Shown: one piece after another, positions 34,601 to 44,310 of the stretch | Numbering within the stretch: the stretch's first letter is position 1 | How the letters are laid out: the number at the start of each line of letters is the position of its first letter | DNA from: Mycobacterium interjectum | GTDB taxonomy: Bacteria; Actinomycetota; Actinomycetes; Mycobacteriales; Mycobacteriaceae | Reading direction: 5' to 3' | Length of the DNA: 64,000 nt | NCBI RefSeq assembly: GCF_900078675.2 | Contig: NZ_LT546237.1 | Coordinates: 678,632 to 742,631, forward strand | Notes under the pieces: generated by a model | What the model saw: only the letters and a program-made list of their open reading frames with translations | The model's database searches: none | What the model was told of the DNA's origin: nothing | Made by a program: the position numbers and the translations under genes

Positions 34601-37600
34601 CGAGGTGGCGGGCGATCTGGATGGCGGCCTGCCCCACCCCGCCGGCGCCGGCGTGGATGAGCACCCGCTGCCCGGCCGACAGCCCGGCGATCTCGACCAG
34701 GGAGATGTAGGCGGTCAGATACACGATCGGCGCGGAGGCGGCCTGGGTGAACGACCAGCCGGCCGGAACGGGTACCACCATGGCCTCGTCGGTGATCGCG
34801 GTGGGCGCGAACGCGTTGTGCGGAAACAGCCCCATCACCGCATCCCCGGGACGCACCGACGTCTCGGGCCCGGCTTCGAGGACCACCCCGGCGGCTTCGC
34901 TGCCCATGCCGTCGTCAGCGATGGCGCCCAGCGCCACCACCACGTCACGGAAGTTCAGCCCCGCGGCGCGCACCTGAACCCGAATCTGCCCAGGCGCCAG
35001 CGTGTCTGGCGCATCGGTCGCCAGCAACGTCAGGCTGGCCAGATCACCCTTGCGGGTGGTACCCAACTGCCAGTTTGGGACATCCGGCGGCGCCAGGATC
35101 GGGGTGCGGGCCAGCCGGGGAATGTGGACGGCACCGTTGCGCAGCGCCAGCTGCGGCTCGCCGGCCGGCCGCGCCGCCGCGACGGCCGACAGCTTGCCCG
35201 CGCTGGCGGCGGACTCATCGGTGTCGAGCAACGTGATCCGGTCGGGATGCTCGTTTTGGGCGGTGTGGATCAGCGCCCACGCCGCGGCATGGGCCAGATC
35301 GGGCACACCGTCAAAAGCGTTCACGCTGACCGCATGGCGGGTCACGACCACCAGCTGGCTGTGGGCGGCGTCGGACCGAGCCAACCAACCCTGCAACTGA
35401 GCCAACACGTCGCGGGTCAGGCCGTGCACCTGCCGCAGCGGATCGGCCGCGGCTTCGGCTTCGGGGGCGTCGGGCAGGAGCCAGATCACCAACTCCGGGC
35501 ACGGTGCCACGGCCGCCAGGTCGGGGTGGATCGGGCCCTTGTGCAGGCCGGCGGGAAGTCGGTCGGGTGAGTCGGTGACAACCGCCCACTCGGGGGCGGC
35601 GGCCGCCGCCGAGGTGTCGTCGAGCAAGGCGGGCCAGCTCAGTTGGAACACGCTGTCACGCAGTCCGACCGCGGCGGTCAGTTGCCCACCGATGTCGGGC
35701 AGTTCCCGCAGGGTGATCGTTCGGATGGTGATCACCGGGGCGCCGGTGGGGTCGGTGGCGCGGAGCTCATACGTGTCGTCGGCGGTGCGGCTCAGCCGGA
35801 CGTGCAGCTGGGTGGCCGCGGTGGCATACAGGGCGATCCCGCTGAACGCGTAGGGAAGCCGCAGCGCCGCCGAGTCGTCCGATACGGAGGCCATCGCGTG
35901 CAGGGCGGCGTCCAGCAGGGCCGGGTGGATGCCGTAGCCGGCGACTTCGGTACCGGCGGGCAACGCCACCTCGGCGCAAACCACCTCCGGTTGGGTCGGG
36001 TCGCTGCCGACGCCCCGCAGCGACCGGAACGGACCGCTGTAGCCGTAACCCCGCTGGGCCAACGCTTCGTAGAAGTCGTCCTGGTCCACCGCCTCGACAC
36101 TCGGTGCCGGCAGGAACGGCGGTGTGGTGGGCTGGTGGGAGCTCAGCTCGCCGCTGGCGTGCAGCGTCCACACGCCGGAGTGGCCACCGATGCGCGAGTG
36201 CACGGTGAACGCGCGCCGCCCGCCGTCCTCGGCCGACTGCACCGCGAGCTGCAGATCGGTGGGCGCATCGTCCGCCAGCCTCATGGGGCTATGGAGAACC
36301 AGTTCGTCGATGACCGGGCAGCCGGTGTATTCACCGGCTTGCAACACCAAATCGATGAACCCGGTCGCGGGGAACAGCACGGTGTCGTTGACCCGGTGGC
36401 CGCGCAACCAGCCCTGCGTGGCCGTCGACAACCGGCCGGTCAACACGACCTGGTCCTGGTCGGCAAGGTCGACCACCGCACCCAGCAGCGGATGCTCCGC
36501 CCGGTCCTGGCCGAGCCCGGAAGCGTCGCCGACCGACGTGGGGTTCAGCCAGTAGCGGCGGTGTTCGAAGGGGTAGGTGGGCAGCTCGACGGTGCGCGCG
36601 CGGGGATACAGCGCCGACCATGACGGGCCGTGGCCGTGGTTGTGCAGGTGGGCCAAGGCGGTGGCCAGGTTGTCTTGGTCGGAATGGTCGCGGTGCAGCG
36701 TGGTGATGACCGCGGACTGGGTCCGTCCCGTGGCCTGGGCCAGGGTGTCGGTGATCGCCGGGGCCAACACCGGGTGCGGGGACAGCTCGACGAACGTGTG
36801 CTCGCCGGCGGCCAGGCGCTCGAGCACCCGGTCGTGGAACCCGACCGGCTCGCGCAGGTTGCGATACCAGTAGTCGGCGTCCATGGTGGTGGTGTCGAGC
36901 GGATCGGCCGAAAGCGCTTCTCCCACCGTGGAATACAGCGGGATGCTGGAGGGCATTGGGGTCAGGTCGGCCAGCTCGTCGAGCAGGCGCTCCCGGAGTG
37001 GTTCGACTTGGGCCGAGTGCGAGGCGTAATCGACGGCAATCGACCGCACGTGGACGCCGTCACGCTCGCAGGCCGCGCTGAACTCCTCGATCGCAGCGGG
37101 CGCGCCGCTGATGATGGTGTGCGAGGGGCCGTTGACCGTGGCGATGCTCAACGCCGCACCCCAGGGTTGCAGGCGTGGCCGCAGTTGTTCGGCGGCCAGC
37201 AGCACCGAGGCCATGCCGCCGGTGCCACCCAAAGCGCTGAGCGCTTGGCTGCGCCGCGCGACCACCTTGGCCGCCTCGGGCAGGGACAGCGCCCCGGCGA
37301 TGTAGGCCGCGGCGATCTCGCCCTGGGAGTGCCCAATGACGGCGTCGGGAACGATGCCGTAGCGCCTTAACACTTCGGCCAGCGAGACCATCATGGTGAA
37401 CAGCACCGGCTGCACCACGTCGACGCGGTCCAGCGCCGGCGCCGACGGGTCCTGGCGCAAGACGTCGCGCACCGACCAGTCGGTGAAGGGGCGCAACGCC
37501 TCGTCGCAGGCGTCGACGGTGTCGGCGAAGACGGGGTGGTGTTCGTAGAGCTCGCGCCCCATGCCCGGGTACTGGCCGCCTTGGCCGGGCAGCACGAACA

Positions 37601-40600
37601 CGATCTTGCCGCCCAGCTGGGTCAGGTAGTGGTGGCTGACCAGCTGCGGGTGGGGTTGGCCGGCCCGCAGCGCATCCAGGGCATCCAACAGTTCTTTGCG
37701 TGGATCAGCGCTGTCCGCCGGCGCGGTGATCACCGCCCGATGCGAGTGATGGGTCCGCGTGGTGGCCAGGCTGTAGGCCACGTCGATCAGATCGAGGTCG
37801 GGGTGGGAGACCAGGTGTTGGTGCAGCCGGTCGGCCTGCGCGCTCAGCGCCGCCGGGGTGCGCGCCGACACCGGCCACATCAACAGCCCGAACTCGGCAC
37901 TGTCGTCGGTCCGCTCGTCCGGTGCGGCGGCCGGGGCCTGTTGCAGGATCACGTGCGCGTTGGTGCCGCTGATCCCGAACGAGGACACCGCCGCGGTGCG
38001 GGGATGGTCGGTGTGCGGCCACGCCACCGGCTCGGTGAGCAGGCGCACGGTGCCGGCCGACCAGTCGACGTGCGGGCTGGGCCGATCGACGTTCAGCGTC
38101 GGGGGCAAGGTGTCGTGGTTGAGCGCCTCGATCATCTTGATCAGTCCGGCCACCCCGGCGGCGGCCTGGGTGTGGCCGATGTTGGATTTGATCGAGCCCA
38201 GCCACAGCGGGTGCTGCGCGTCGCGCGCGGTGCCGTAGGTGGCGATCAGCGCGCCCGCCTCGATCGGGTCACCCAGGGTGGTGCCGGTGCCGTGGGCCTC
38301 GACCACGTCGACCTGATCGAGCGCGATGCCGGCGTTGGCCGCGGCCTGGGTGATGACGCGTTGTTGGGCGGGCCCGTTGGGGGCGGTCAAACCGTTGGAG
38401 GCGCCGTCCTGGTTGATCGCCGAGCCGGCGATCACGGCCAGCACCGGGTGGTTGTTGCGCTGGGCGTCGCTGAGCCGCTCCAGCACCAGCACCGCGGCCC
38501 CCTCACCCCAGCCGGTGCCATCGGCGTTGGCGGAGAACGCCTTACACCGCCCGTCGGCGGCCAGCCCGCGCTGCCGGGCGAACTCGGTGAAGATCGTTGG
38601 GGTGGTCATCACCGTCACCCCACCGGCCAGCGCCAGGGCCGACTCGCCCTTGAGCAAAGATTCAGCTGCCCAATGCGTGGCCACCAGCGACGACGAGCAG
38701 GCCGTGTCGACGGTGACGGCGGGGCCCTGCAAACCCAACGCATACGCGACGCGACCGGAGACCACGCTGGTGGACGAACCGGTCAGGCCGTATCCCTCCG
38801 CGCTGTCCGAACCGCCCGCGCCGTAGGTCTGTGACCACGCCCCGACGAACACCCCGGTCGCCGAACCCACCAATGCGGCCGGATCAATGCGGGCGGTTTC
38901 CAACGCCTCCCAGCACACCTCCAGCAGCAACCGCTGCTGCGGGTCCATGGTTTGGGCCTCGCGCGCCGAGATCCCGAAGAAATCGGCGTCAAAGCCGGCC
39001 ACGTCCGCCACAAAGCCGCCGGCGCGCGTGTAGGTCTTGCCGACCGCGTCGGGGTCGGGATCGAACAACTCCGCCAGATTCCAGCCGCGGTCGGCCGGGA
39101 ACTCTCCCAGCGCGTCGATACCGCCGGCCACCAGATCCCACAGCGCCGCAGCCGAATTCACCCCGCCCGGGAACCGGCACGCCATGCCCACCACGGCGAT
39201 GGGCTCGTCCACCCGCGCGTGCGCGCCCGCCGGTGCCGCGGCCGGGGACGACCCGCCCAGCAACTGGCTCAGGTGGGTGGCCAACTCGTCGGGGCTGGGA
39301 TAGTCGAAGGCCAGCGTGAGGGGCAGTTCCAGTTCGGTGACCGTTTTCAGCCGGTCGAGCAACTCGGTCGCCTTCACCGAGTCGAACCCCAGTTCCTGGA
39401 ACGTGAGCTCGGGGTCGATGTGTTGAGCGCTGGGGCGACCCAACACCGTTGCCGCCTGCGAGCACACCTCCGCCACCAGCAGGTCATGCTGTTGCCGGCT
39501 CAGCGTGCGCAGGCGTTGGGCCAATCCCGAGTCCGCCTCGGCGGCATCGATATTCGGCTGCTTCGGCGCGCGGATCGGCTCGTCCAAGCGGGTGAACGCG
39601 TCACGTGAGTACAGCTGTATGCAGTCCCGTCGCCGGACCTTGCCGCTGGTGGTGAGGGGAATCGAACCGGCTTGCACCAGAACGAGATCCGCCACGCTCA
39701 GACCGTGCACCTTCGAGATCGCCGCGGTGATATCGCGCCGCACCGCGCCTATCCGCCGCGCCGCAGCCTCTTCGGATTCGTCGCGTTTCTTGACCTCGAC
39801 GATGGTGACGAGCTGATCAGCGCCGTCACCGTTGGCGACCGCGATGGCCACGCAGCGGCCGTGCGTGATTTCCTGGATGGTCGCCTCGATGTCGTCGGGG
39901 GCGTGGTTGCGCCCGTAGACGATCAGAATGTCCTTGATGCGGCCCTTGATGAACAGCTCGCCGTCGGAAAAGAAGCCCAAATCTCCGGTCCTCAGCCACG
40001 GCCCTTCGGGCGTGCGGGCCGACGGATTGACAAGCGTTGCGCCGAAGGTGCGTGCGGTCTCGTCGGGTTTCTGCCAGTAGCCGTCGGCGACGTTGTCGCC
40101 GTGCACCCAGATCTCGCCGACCGCTCCCGCCGGACACTCGATGCTGGTTTCGGGGTCGACGATGCGCACCGTCGGCGACGGCGGCATGCCGTAACTGACC
40201 AGCGGCATACCTTCCCCGGCCGCGCACCGCTTCGCGTGGCCGGCGGTCAGTTCCTCGGATTCGAAACTCACGATTTCTGGTGGATGGCCCGATTCGCGGG
40301 TCGCCACGAAGACCACTGTTTCCGCCAGCCCATACGAAGGCCGTAACGCGTCGGGTCGAAGGTTGAAGCGGGCGAACCGCTCAGCGAAGCGCCGCAGCGT
40401 CGACGGTTGTACCCGTTCCGCGCCGTTGAGGATGTGGCGCACGTCGCCGAGGTCGAGCCCGGCCAGGTCGTCGTCCGACGTCTTCAGTGCCGCCAACTCG
40501 AAAGCGACGTTGGGCCCCGCCGAAAACGCGCGAGTGTTGCTTGCCATCAACTGGATCCACCGCGCCGGTCGCTGCAGGAAGAACATCGGGCTCGTCACCA

Positions 40601-41309
40601 CCGCGCGCAGTCCCGCCAACACCGGCAGGACGATGCCCACGATCAAGCCCATGTCGTGAAAGAACGGCAACCACGACACGACGGTGGCGTCGGGCGGCGG
40701 GGGCCCACCGTAGTAGGCGGAAATGATCTGCTCGAAATTGCCCCGAATGTTCTTGTGCGAGATCACGACTCCCGCGGGCGTGCGCGTCGACCCGGAGGTG
40801 TATTGCAGATACGCGATGTCTGGGGGGTTTTCGGGCTCGGCGACAGGACCGGGCTCAGCGTCCAGATCCAGCAAATCAAGCTCGACGATTGACGCCCGGG
40901 AGTCGGCGGGCTGCGCCGAGATGTAGTCGGCGATGCTTCCCGCGAGGGCGGACGTGGTGAGAATGACCGAGGGCGAGGCGTCGGCCAGGACCGCGCTCAC
41001 CCGTTCATCGGTGGCACCGCCCAGCGGTTCCGACAGCGGCACGGCGATCTGACCGGCTTGCAATGCGCCGAGAAACGCGGCGACGTACTCGAGTCCCTGG
41101 GGCGCCGATATCACCACGCGGTCACCCGTTGACCCGCGAGATCTGAGCTCCCGCGCGACGTTGAGCGATCGCCGATACAGCTGCGACCACGTCAGGCTTT
41201 CCGCAACACCGGCCCAGTCCTGCTGGTAGTCAACAAATGTGTAGGCCGTCTCATGCGGCCGCAGACTGGCGTGCTCCCGCAGCACCGCCGGGATGGAGGA
41301 CTCAATCAC
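31650..41309 (-). CDS. FAAL-ACP-KS-AT-DH-ER-KR-ACP-acyltransferase megasynthase
   Basis: This single 3,219-residue protein runs from fatty-acid activation to release. Domains in order are: FAAL (about 1-570; [11 protein letters not shown] near 170, [14 protein letters not shown] near 460); ACP (Ser644); KS (active Cys871 in DTACSSS); AT (Ser1328 in GHSQG; YASH at 1428-1431, the methylmalonyl-type signature); DH (His1638; the Gly of HxxxGxxxxP is Asp1642); ER (NADPH loop HAGAGGVG from 2219); KR (GGTGMLG near 2407, Tyr2549); ACP (Ser2714); and a C-terminal condensation/PapA-like acyltransferase (HxxxDG with His2902 and Asp2906). GTG 41309 is chosen because a leader ORF stops across it; an in-frame TTG at 41348 is the alternative. 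Predicted product: a fatty acid extended with a 2-methyl branch, fully reduced if DH works, and esterified to a hydroxyl by the last domain. Iterative use is possible. Confidence 0.9.
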   Translation of the reverse strand: MIESSIPAVLREHASLRPHETAYTFVDYQQDWAGVAESLTWSQLYRRSLNVARELRSRGSTGDRVVISAPQGLEYVAAFLGALQAGQIAVPLSEPLGGATDERVSAVLADASPSVILTTSALAGSIADYISAQPADSRASIVELDLLDLDAEPGPVAEPENPPDIAYLQYTSGSTRTPAGVVISHKNIRGNFEQIISAYYGGPPPPDATVVSWLPFFHDMGLIVGIVLPVLAGLRAVVTSPMFFLQRPARWIQLMASNTRAFSAGPNVAFELAALKTSDDDLAGLDLGDVRHILNGAERVQPSTLRRFAERFARFNLRPDALRPSYGLAETVVFVATRESGHPPEIVSFESEELTAGHAKRCAAGEGMPLVSYGMPPSPTVRIVDPETSIECPAGAVGEIWVHGDNVADGYWQKPDETARTFGATLVNPSARTPEGPWLRTGDLGFFSDGELFIKGRIKDILIVYGRNHAPDDIEATIQEITHGRCVAIAVANGDGADQLVTIVEVKKRDESEEAAARRIGAVRRDITAAISKVHGLSVADLVLVQAGSIPLTTSGKVRRRDCIQLYSRDAFTRLDEPIRAPKQPNIDAAEADSGLAQRLRTLSRQQHDLLVAEVCSQAATVLGRPSAQHIDPELTFQELGFDSVKATELLDRLKTVTELELPLTLAFDYPSPDELATHLSQLLGGSSPAAAPAGAHARVDEPIAVVGMACRFPGGVNSAAALWDLVAGGIDALGEFPADRGWNLAELFDPDPDAVGKTYTRAGGFVADVAGFDADFFGISAREAQTMDPQQRLLLEVCWEALETARIDPAALVGSATGVFVGAWSQTYGAGGSDSAEGYGLTGSSTSVVSGRVAYALGLQGPAVTVDTACSSSLVATHWAAESLLKGESALALAGGVTVMTTPTIFTEFARQRGLAADGRCKAFSANADGTGWGEGAAVLVLERLSDAQRNNHPVLAVIAGSAINQDGASNGLTAPNGPAQQRVITQAAANAGIALDQVDVVEAHGTGTTLGDPIEAGALIATYGTARDAQHPLWLGSIKSNIGHTQAAAGVAGLIKMIEALNHDTLPPTLNVDRPSPHVDWSAGTVRLLTEPVAWPHTDHPRTAAVSSFGISGTNAHVILQQAPAAAPDERTDDSAEFGLLMWPVSARTPAALSAQADRLHQHLVSHPDLDLIDVAYSLATTRTHHSHRAVITAPADSADPRKELLDALDALRAGQPHPQLVSHHYLTQLGGKIVFVLPGQGGQYPGMGRELYEHHPVFADTVDACDEALRPFTDWSVRDVLRQDPSAPALDRVDVVQPVLFTMMVSLAEVLRRYGIVPDAVIGHSQGEIAAAYIAGALSLPEAAKVVARRSQALSALGGTGGMASVLLAAEQLRPRLQPWGAALSIATVNGPSHTIISGAPAAIEEFSAACERDGVHVRSIAVDYASHSAQVEPLRERLLDELADLTPMPSSIPLYSTVGEALSADPLDTTTMDADYWYRNLREPVGFHDRVLERLAAGEHTFVELSPHPVLAPAITDTLAQATGRTQSAVITTLHRDHSDQDNLATALAHLHNHGHGPSWSALYPRARTVELPTYPFEHRRYWLNPTSVGDASGLGQDRAEHPLLGAVVDLADQDQVVLTGRLSTATQGWLRGHRVNDTVLFPATGFIDLVLQAGEYTGCPVIDELVLHSPMRLADDAPTDLQLAVQSAEDGGRRAFTVHSRIGGHSGVWTLHASGELSSHQPTTPPFLPAPSVEAVDQDDFYEALAQRGYGYSGPFRSLRGVGSDPTQPEVVCAEVALPAGTEVAGYGIHPALLDAALHAMASVSDDSAALRLPYAFSGIALYATAATQLHVRLSRTADDTYELRATDPTGAPVITIRTITLRELPDIGGQLTAAVGLRDSVFQLSWPALLDDTSAAAAAPEWAVVTDSPDRLPAGLHKGPIHPDLAAVAPCPELVIWLLPDAPEAEAAADPLRQVHGLTRDVLAQLQGWLARSDAAHSQLVVVTRHAVSVNAFDGVPDLAHAAAWALIHTAQNEHPDRITLLDTDESAASAGKLSAVAAARPAGEPQLALRNGAVHIPRLARTPILAPPDVPNWQLGTTRKGDLASLTLLATDAPDTLAPGQIRVQVRAAGLNFRDVVVALGAIADDGMGSEAAGVVLEAGPETSVRPGDAVMGLFPHNAFAPTAITDEAMVVPVPAGWSFTQAASAPIVYLTAYISLVEIAGLSAGQRVLIHAGAGGVGQAAIQIARHLGAEVFATAHPDKQHVLRGLGVDPTHIASSRTLDFVDTFKAATDGQGMDVVLNSLAGDFVDASLQLLPRGGGFVEIGKTDIRVPGDIAAAHPGVDYRVYDLSSAPPESLRPAWAALLTLFGAGALQPLPTTSYGLINAPQAFRDMSQGMHTGKIVLIPPAVLDPEGTALITGGTGMLGALFAEHLITHHGIKHLLLLSRSGPAASGAAELQERLTQLGAHVTITACDTANSTDLSAALDGVPPQHPVTAVVHAAGLLEDAAVSDMTADQLDAVLAAKADAAWQLDRLTADRDLAAFVLFSSAAGILGSPGQANYAAANAFLDALARRRHHTQRAATSVAWGYWQTPSGMTAHLTTADLTRLARTGLTPITNEHGLALFDAALSSQRPNLLASPFNVAALTRQARNGALPSILSTLTTSRPRASAASARSLRAQLATQTPEQQLHALTAMVTTTTATVLAHPDPAALDPDRPFKDLGIDSLTALELRNTLNQHTGLALPATAALDHPTPAALAAHLADLLTDTAAPAVPATQVSTNGVEPVDNRLAYVDQAIFLAMRAVHDTLTQFTWLYDHAVDVDALRRFHRNLGLGLLGRKIERSPLPFARDRWVLAPAADDIDIAATPRPRAEVNAWLDERARLPIDPEWGPGWHLGVLRLDDGGAAVSLVVSHTLVDGIGLGEAIADAAEGRMRDFGYPPAGSRTRRRAVREDLRQTVKELPEIGKAFASAAGKIWPDRKQFTSSIKAAPPPPRTADSDEVVAVPALTAFVELAEWDARAKSLGASSNSLVAAVACRLAVRAGRVHDDGTVTLRFPVTLRTENDTRGNALTVVDVAVDPTRAATDLADMHADITRAILEAMKNPDEEYLSTFPLAPLVPRRLNRRLAAMAAGGATHPVTVSNVGDLPPAVNRPDGTDADYAYLRNLEPDIKKSTLEHIGGQLFVGSGRSRGKIFFRISAYVLGRQNTQDELREMVSRTFAEFDLIAEIDC

Positions 41310-41382
41310 CGCGGGAGGCCACCCTGAGCCGACCCCGCAGCCATTCAATCGGGCAAACGCTGTCGGTGTGCTGCAAGATCAT
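41302..41382 (-). CDS. 26-codon leader ORF derived from an acyltransferase 5' end, overlapping the PKS start
   Basis: ATG 41382 on the minus strand begins a frame reading [12 protein letters not shown] and ending at TGA 41304-41302. Its first 12 codons line up with the first 12 codons of acyltransferase copy 3 (MTLHSADSVSPT), and the ribosome binding region (AAGGTTG against AAGGTAG) also matches. The TGA overlaps the second and third codons of the PKS (GTGATTGA), a geometry suited to translational coupling. It is preceded by a copy of the 18-bp motif at the usual distance. I infer that the promoter and first codons of an acyltransferase gene were captured upstream of the PKS. Translation of the leader has not been shown. 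Confidence 0.65.
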   Translation of the reverse strand: MILQHTDSVCPIEWLRGRLRVASRGD

Positions 41383-41417
41383 CAACCTTAAGAGAAGAGG
41401 ACGCTTCCTCGAGTCGG

Positions 41418-41435
41418 GGAATTATTACACACCCG
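41418..41435 (-). promoter_or_regulatory. 18-bp promoter-like motif, copy G
   Basis: CGGGTGTGTAATAATTCC on the minus strand, the most divergent copy (14 of 18 matches) but retaining GTGTGT-ATAAT. It lies 38 bases before the leader ATG (41382), the same spacing as in acyltransferase copy 2. It is the likely promoter of the FAAL-PKS transcript. Confidence 0.6.
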
Positions 41436-41450
41436 TCCAATGCATTGGGT

Positions 41451-41545
41451 ATGTTGGCGAATCATCACGTCATCGTCGTCGGCTCGGGAGCCCCTGGCTG
41501 TCCGGGCTGCCCAAGAGCCGGCGGAAGGCGGTCCCGTGTGACGGT
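41451..41545 (+). pseudogene. GMC oxidoreductase 5' fossil, divergent from the FAAL-PKS
   Basis: ATG 41451 starts a frame reading MLANHHVIVVGSGAPG and then a Cys/Pro-rich run. This corresponds to the FAD-binding start of a GMC enzyme (the intact one has VIVVGTGMGGG). After about 30 codons the similarity is lost, although the frame stays open to about 41633. It lies exactly 15 bases from motif copy G, as do the two other GMC 5' fossils from theirs. The rest of the gap to the methyltransferase gene at 41638 contains only that gene's ribosome binding site. Confidence 0.6.
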
Positions 41546-41637
41546 GAAAACCCGGACATCGCCCGTGGCCTTTCTGCCAACGCGGAGGTTCGCGAGATCG
41601 CGGGGCCGCGTCAGTCCGAGCACCCGGAGGTGAACCG

Positions 41638-42765
41638 GTGAGCGTAGTCGACAGTCCGACCGTCGATAGTCCGGCAGTAGCGGATCGGACGACTCTCCAC
41701 CAGCTGTGGAAAGCGATTCTCGTTGTCATCGCGGCCGTTGTGGCCGGGGCGTGTTACTTCGCGCCGGTGTTACTCGTCGTGCTCGGGGCGCTTGTGCTGT
41801 TGCTCTTCTGTGCGCGCTTGGTTTATCGGGACCGCGACCGCTACATTCCGAACTTATATTCGCGGGACACCAAGGTATATGACGACGCATATCGCTCGTT
41901 TATCGGCCGCTCGCTTTCGAGTATGCGTAAGTGCAAGATTCGTGGCCACACGCTGTTGTGGGAGGCGTCGCGCCTGCCGAGGCCGAGCCGTCAGGATTCC
42001 GACGAACTCCTGCTCGATCTGGGCGTCTGGCTCGGCTGGTCGACGAGGCTGATTGCGGACGCTTCCGGCCGGCAGGTGTATGGCTTCGACACGTTTGAGG
42101 GCCTTGTCGAAGACTGGCAAGTCGACGATCAGATTCTCATCAAGAGCGGAAGCTTTTCGCTGTCGGAACCGCTCGCGCAACGTTCCATGCGCGATACCGG
42201 TGTGAGCCTGCACGACGGGGTGCCCGCGGCGCTCGGCCGCAAGGTCCAGTTCATCAAGGGAAGCACCTACGAGACGCTGGCCCCTTTCCTGGCCGACCGA
42301 CCGGACGCCCCGATCCGGCTTTTCCACATGGATCTGGACACCTATGAGAGTTGCCTGCATGCGCTTCAGACGTGCAAGGACCGCTTTGTCGAAGGGTCCA
42401 TTCTCGTCTTTGACGAATACCTCGTCACCAATGCCGAAATGCGGGCGTTTTTCGAGTTTCAGAACCAGTACGGGCTCGAATGGCGATACCGGGCCTGGGG
42501 CCTGGAAGTCATGGAGATGAACCTCGAGATGGTCATCTCGCGGTGGAAGCGCGTGGCGTACTACCTGCTCTGGATCGCGGCGTATTGGTTGGCGGGCGAC
42601 GGCAGCTATGTCTGGAAGGTCTTCGGCAAGCGGTTTTGGCGATTTTGGCTCGGCGCACCGATCGGCGACATCTTTTTCATGCTTGGCGCGGCCGGGCAAC
42701 GGAAGTCGGTCAGCCTCGAAATTACCGGTCTGGGCACGTTGGACCGGAGCCGTTCGCGCGACTAG
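41638..42765 (+). CDS. TylF/MycF-type (macrocin) O-methyltransferase with N-terminal membrane segment
   Basis: This 375-residue SAM-dependent methyltransferase has an N-terminal hydrophobic hairpin (about residues 24-62) and then a TylF-type domain. Visible landmarks are LLLDLGVWLGWSTRLIADAS (SAM-binding region), VYGFDTFEGL, FIKGSTYETLAPFL and the metal-binding-like FHMDLDTYESCLHAL...ILVFDEY region. Family members methylate sugar hydroxyls in macrolides, and the mycobacterial GPL rhamnosyl O-methyltransferases belong to this group. It likely methylates a deoxysugar of the locus product; the membrane segment would hold it at the inner face of the membrane. GTG 41638 follows a GGAGG ribosome binding site. 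The stop is 7 bases before glycosyltransferase copy 4, so the two are co-transcribed. Confidence 0.88.
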   Translation: MSVVDSPTVDSPAVADRTTLHQLWKAILVVIAAVVAGACYFAPVLLVVLGALVLLLFCARLVYRDRDRYIPNLYSRDTKVYDDAYRSFIGRSLSSMRKCKIRGHTLLWEASRLPRPSRQDSDELLLDLGVWLGWSTRLIADASGRQVYGFDTFEGLVEDWQVDDQILIKSGSFSLSEPLAQRSMRDTGVSLHDGVPAALGRKVQFIKGSTYETLAPFLADRPDAPIRLFHMDLDTYESCLHALQTCKDRFVEGSILVFDEYLVTNAEMRAFFEFQNQYGLEWRYRAWGLEVMEMNLEMVISRWKRVAYYLLWIAAYWLAGDGSYVWKVFGKRFWRFWLGAPIGDIFFMLGAAGQRKSVSLEITGLGTLDRSRSRD

Positions 42766-42772
42766 GGCCCCG

Positions 42773-44041
42773 ATGAAATTTGTCCTGGCGAGCTGGGGTA
42801 GTCGCGGCGACGTCGAGCCCAACCTCGCCGTCGGTCGCGAGCTGGTGCGCCGCGGGCACGACGTGCGCATGGCCGTCCCGCCCGATCTGGTCGGCTTCAC
42901 GGAGGCGGCCGGGGTGGCCGCCGTCGGATTCGGGCCGGAAGCGCGGTCCATCCTGGACGCGCACCGCGAGTTCTGGACGTGCTTCTTCAACCACCCCTGG
43001 CGGCTGCGGGATCTGGTCCGGTCGCGCCTCGAAATTTCCGGGCCCCTGCTGCGCGCTTGGCAGGAGATGAGCACGACGCTGGTGGCGCTGGCCGACGGGG
43101 CCGACCTCATCTTTACCGGCATCAACTTCGAGGACGCCGCCGCCAACGTGGCGGAGTATTACGACATTCCGTTGGCCACGTTGCATTACTTCCCTTTGCG
43201 GCCGAACGGCCAGACCATGGCACTCCTGCCGGCGCCACTGGCGCGGGCGGCGGTGACGGCGTTTTGGTGGGTGTCCTGGCGTGCGACGAAGAAGGTCGAG
43301 GAGGCCCAACGCCGCGAACTGGGCCTACCCAGGGCAAAGGGATCGGCGCCGCGGCGGATCACCGACCGAGGATCGCTGGAAATCCAGGGCTATGACCAGG
43401 CGCTCTTTCCCGGGCTGGTCGACGAGTGGGCGGCATACGAGCGTCAACGTCCGTTTGTCGGCGCGCTGACGCTGGGGTTGGCGACGGACGCCGATGAGGA
43501 GGTCGCGTCCTGGATCGCGGCGGGAACACCCCCGATTTACTTCGGGTTCGGCAGCACCCCGGTCGAATCTCCGGCCGACACGATCGCCATGATCGGCGCG
43601 GCCTGCGCGCGGCTGGGGGAGCGGGCGTTGGTGGGCGCCGCCGGAACCGACTTCAGCAGCGTCCCCCATTCTGACCACGTCAAGGTGGTGGGAGCGGTGA
43701 ATTTCTCGACCGTCTTTCCCGCCTGCCGCGCCGTCGTGCACCACGGGGGGACGGGCACCACGGCCACGGGCCTGCGCGCAGCGGTCCCCACGTTGATCCT
43801 TCCGACGGACATCGATCAGATGCTCTCGGGGTCTCGGGTCAAACGCCTGAAGGTGGGTACCGCTCGGCGCTTCTCGACGACGACCGAGGAATCGCTGGTA
43901 GCGGACCTGCGAACGATTCTCGCCCCGGACTACGTGGCCCGGGCCCGCGAGCTCTCAGCGCGGATGACCGACCCCGCCAAAAGCGTCGCCGCCGCGGCCG
44001 ACCTGCTGGAAGACTTCGCCCGCTCCAAACGCGTCGGCTGA
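42773..44041 (+). CDS. GT1-family glycosyltransferase, GtfA/GtfB-like (copy 4)
   Basis: This 422-residue GT1 enzyme has the standard start MKFVLASWGSRGDVEP at ATG 42773; the frame is open further upstream but overlaps the methyltransferase. The donor-binding motif VVHHGGTGT is intact. It shares EAQRRELGLPRAK and the C-terminal ARELSARMTD segment with the other copies. The unusual stretch TLILPTDIDQMLSGSRVKRL replaces the LWTLPDQxxWG form of copies 2 and 3 just after the donor motif, which could change sugar choice. It follows the O-methyltransferase by 7 bases, so a sugar transferred by this enzyme may be the one that is methylated. Confidence 0.92.
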   Translation: MKFVLASWGSRGDVEPNLAVGRELVRRGHDVRMAVPPDLVGFTEAAGVAAVGFGPEARSILDAHREFWTCFFNHPWRLRDLVRSRLEISGPLLRAWQEMSTTLVALADGADLIFTGINFEDAAANVAEYYDIPLATLHYFPLRPNGQTMALLPAPLARAAVTAFWWVSWRATKKVEEAQRRELGLPRAKGSAPRRITDRGSLEIQGYDQALFPGLVDEWAAYERQRPFVGALTLGLATDADEEVASWIAAGTPPIYFGFGSTPVESPADTIAMIGAACARLGERALVGAAGTDFSSVPHSDHVKVVGAVNFSTVFPACRAVVHHGGTGTTATGLRAAVPTLILPTDIDQMLSGSRVKRLKVGTARRFSTTTEESLVADLRTILAPDYVARARELSARMTDPAKSVAAAADLLEDFARSKRVG

Positions 44042-44139
44042 TCGGACAAACGATCTTGTCGCCGACCGCGCGCACTCGTGGCGCCTACCACTTATTTATT
44101 GCAGATCACCTCGTCGTCGAACCGAACCGGCTGCAATCG

Positions 44140-44184
44140 GCGTGACGGGCGCCTCAGTTACCTATTCGCGTGACAGGCGTCTCA
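44140..44184 (+). repeat. Tandem direct repeat upstream of the two-module PKS promoter
   Basis: GCGTGACGGGCGCCTCA (44140-44156) and GCGTGACAGGCGTCTCA (44168-44184) match at 15 of 17 positions, with starts 28 bases apart, just upstream of the KstR-like palindrome. Tandem sites on roughly the same helical face in this position may bind an activator. No other copies were noticed. Confidence 0.5.
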
Positions 44185-44191
44185 CCCAGCA

Positions 44192-44310
44192 AGTATGGTC
44201 TAGAACTTGTTATACCCATGTCGAGTAGATGGTCTGGAGACGCGGTTGAGCATCAATCCCTTCGATGATGGCAGGGGCTGCTTTTTCGTCTTGGCTAACG
44301 ACGAGAAGCA
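44192..44310 (+). repeat. Duplicated mbtH promoter and 5' end
   Basis: This block of about 119 bases matches 57298-57414, the promoter and first codons of mbtH, with scattered substitutions and small insertions. It covers the palindrome, the ribosome binding site (GGAGAC) and about 22 mbtH codons, and then diverges just before the PKS start. It shows that the two-module PKS lies behind a copied mbtH promoter. Confidence 0.85.
44201..44214 (+). promoter_or_regulatory. KstR-like palindromic operator candidate (PKS copy)
   Basis: TAGAACTTGTTATA fits the published KstR consensus TNNAACNNGTTNNA exactly. The same 14 bases occur upstream of mbtH at 57306-57319. The site overlaps an A/T-rich -10-like TTATAC, so a bound repressor could block transcription. 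Other TetR-type regulators may recognise similar sites. Confidence 0.5.

Noticed and set aside
41237-41641. 134-residue plus-strand ORF running into the TylF methyltransferase start
   Set aside because: It covers the FAAL-PKS 5' end on the opposite strand, the leader and the motif in one frame, and its product has no recognisable domain. The GMC fossil within 41451-41545 is in a different frame.
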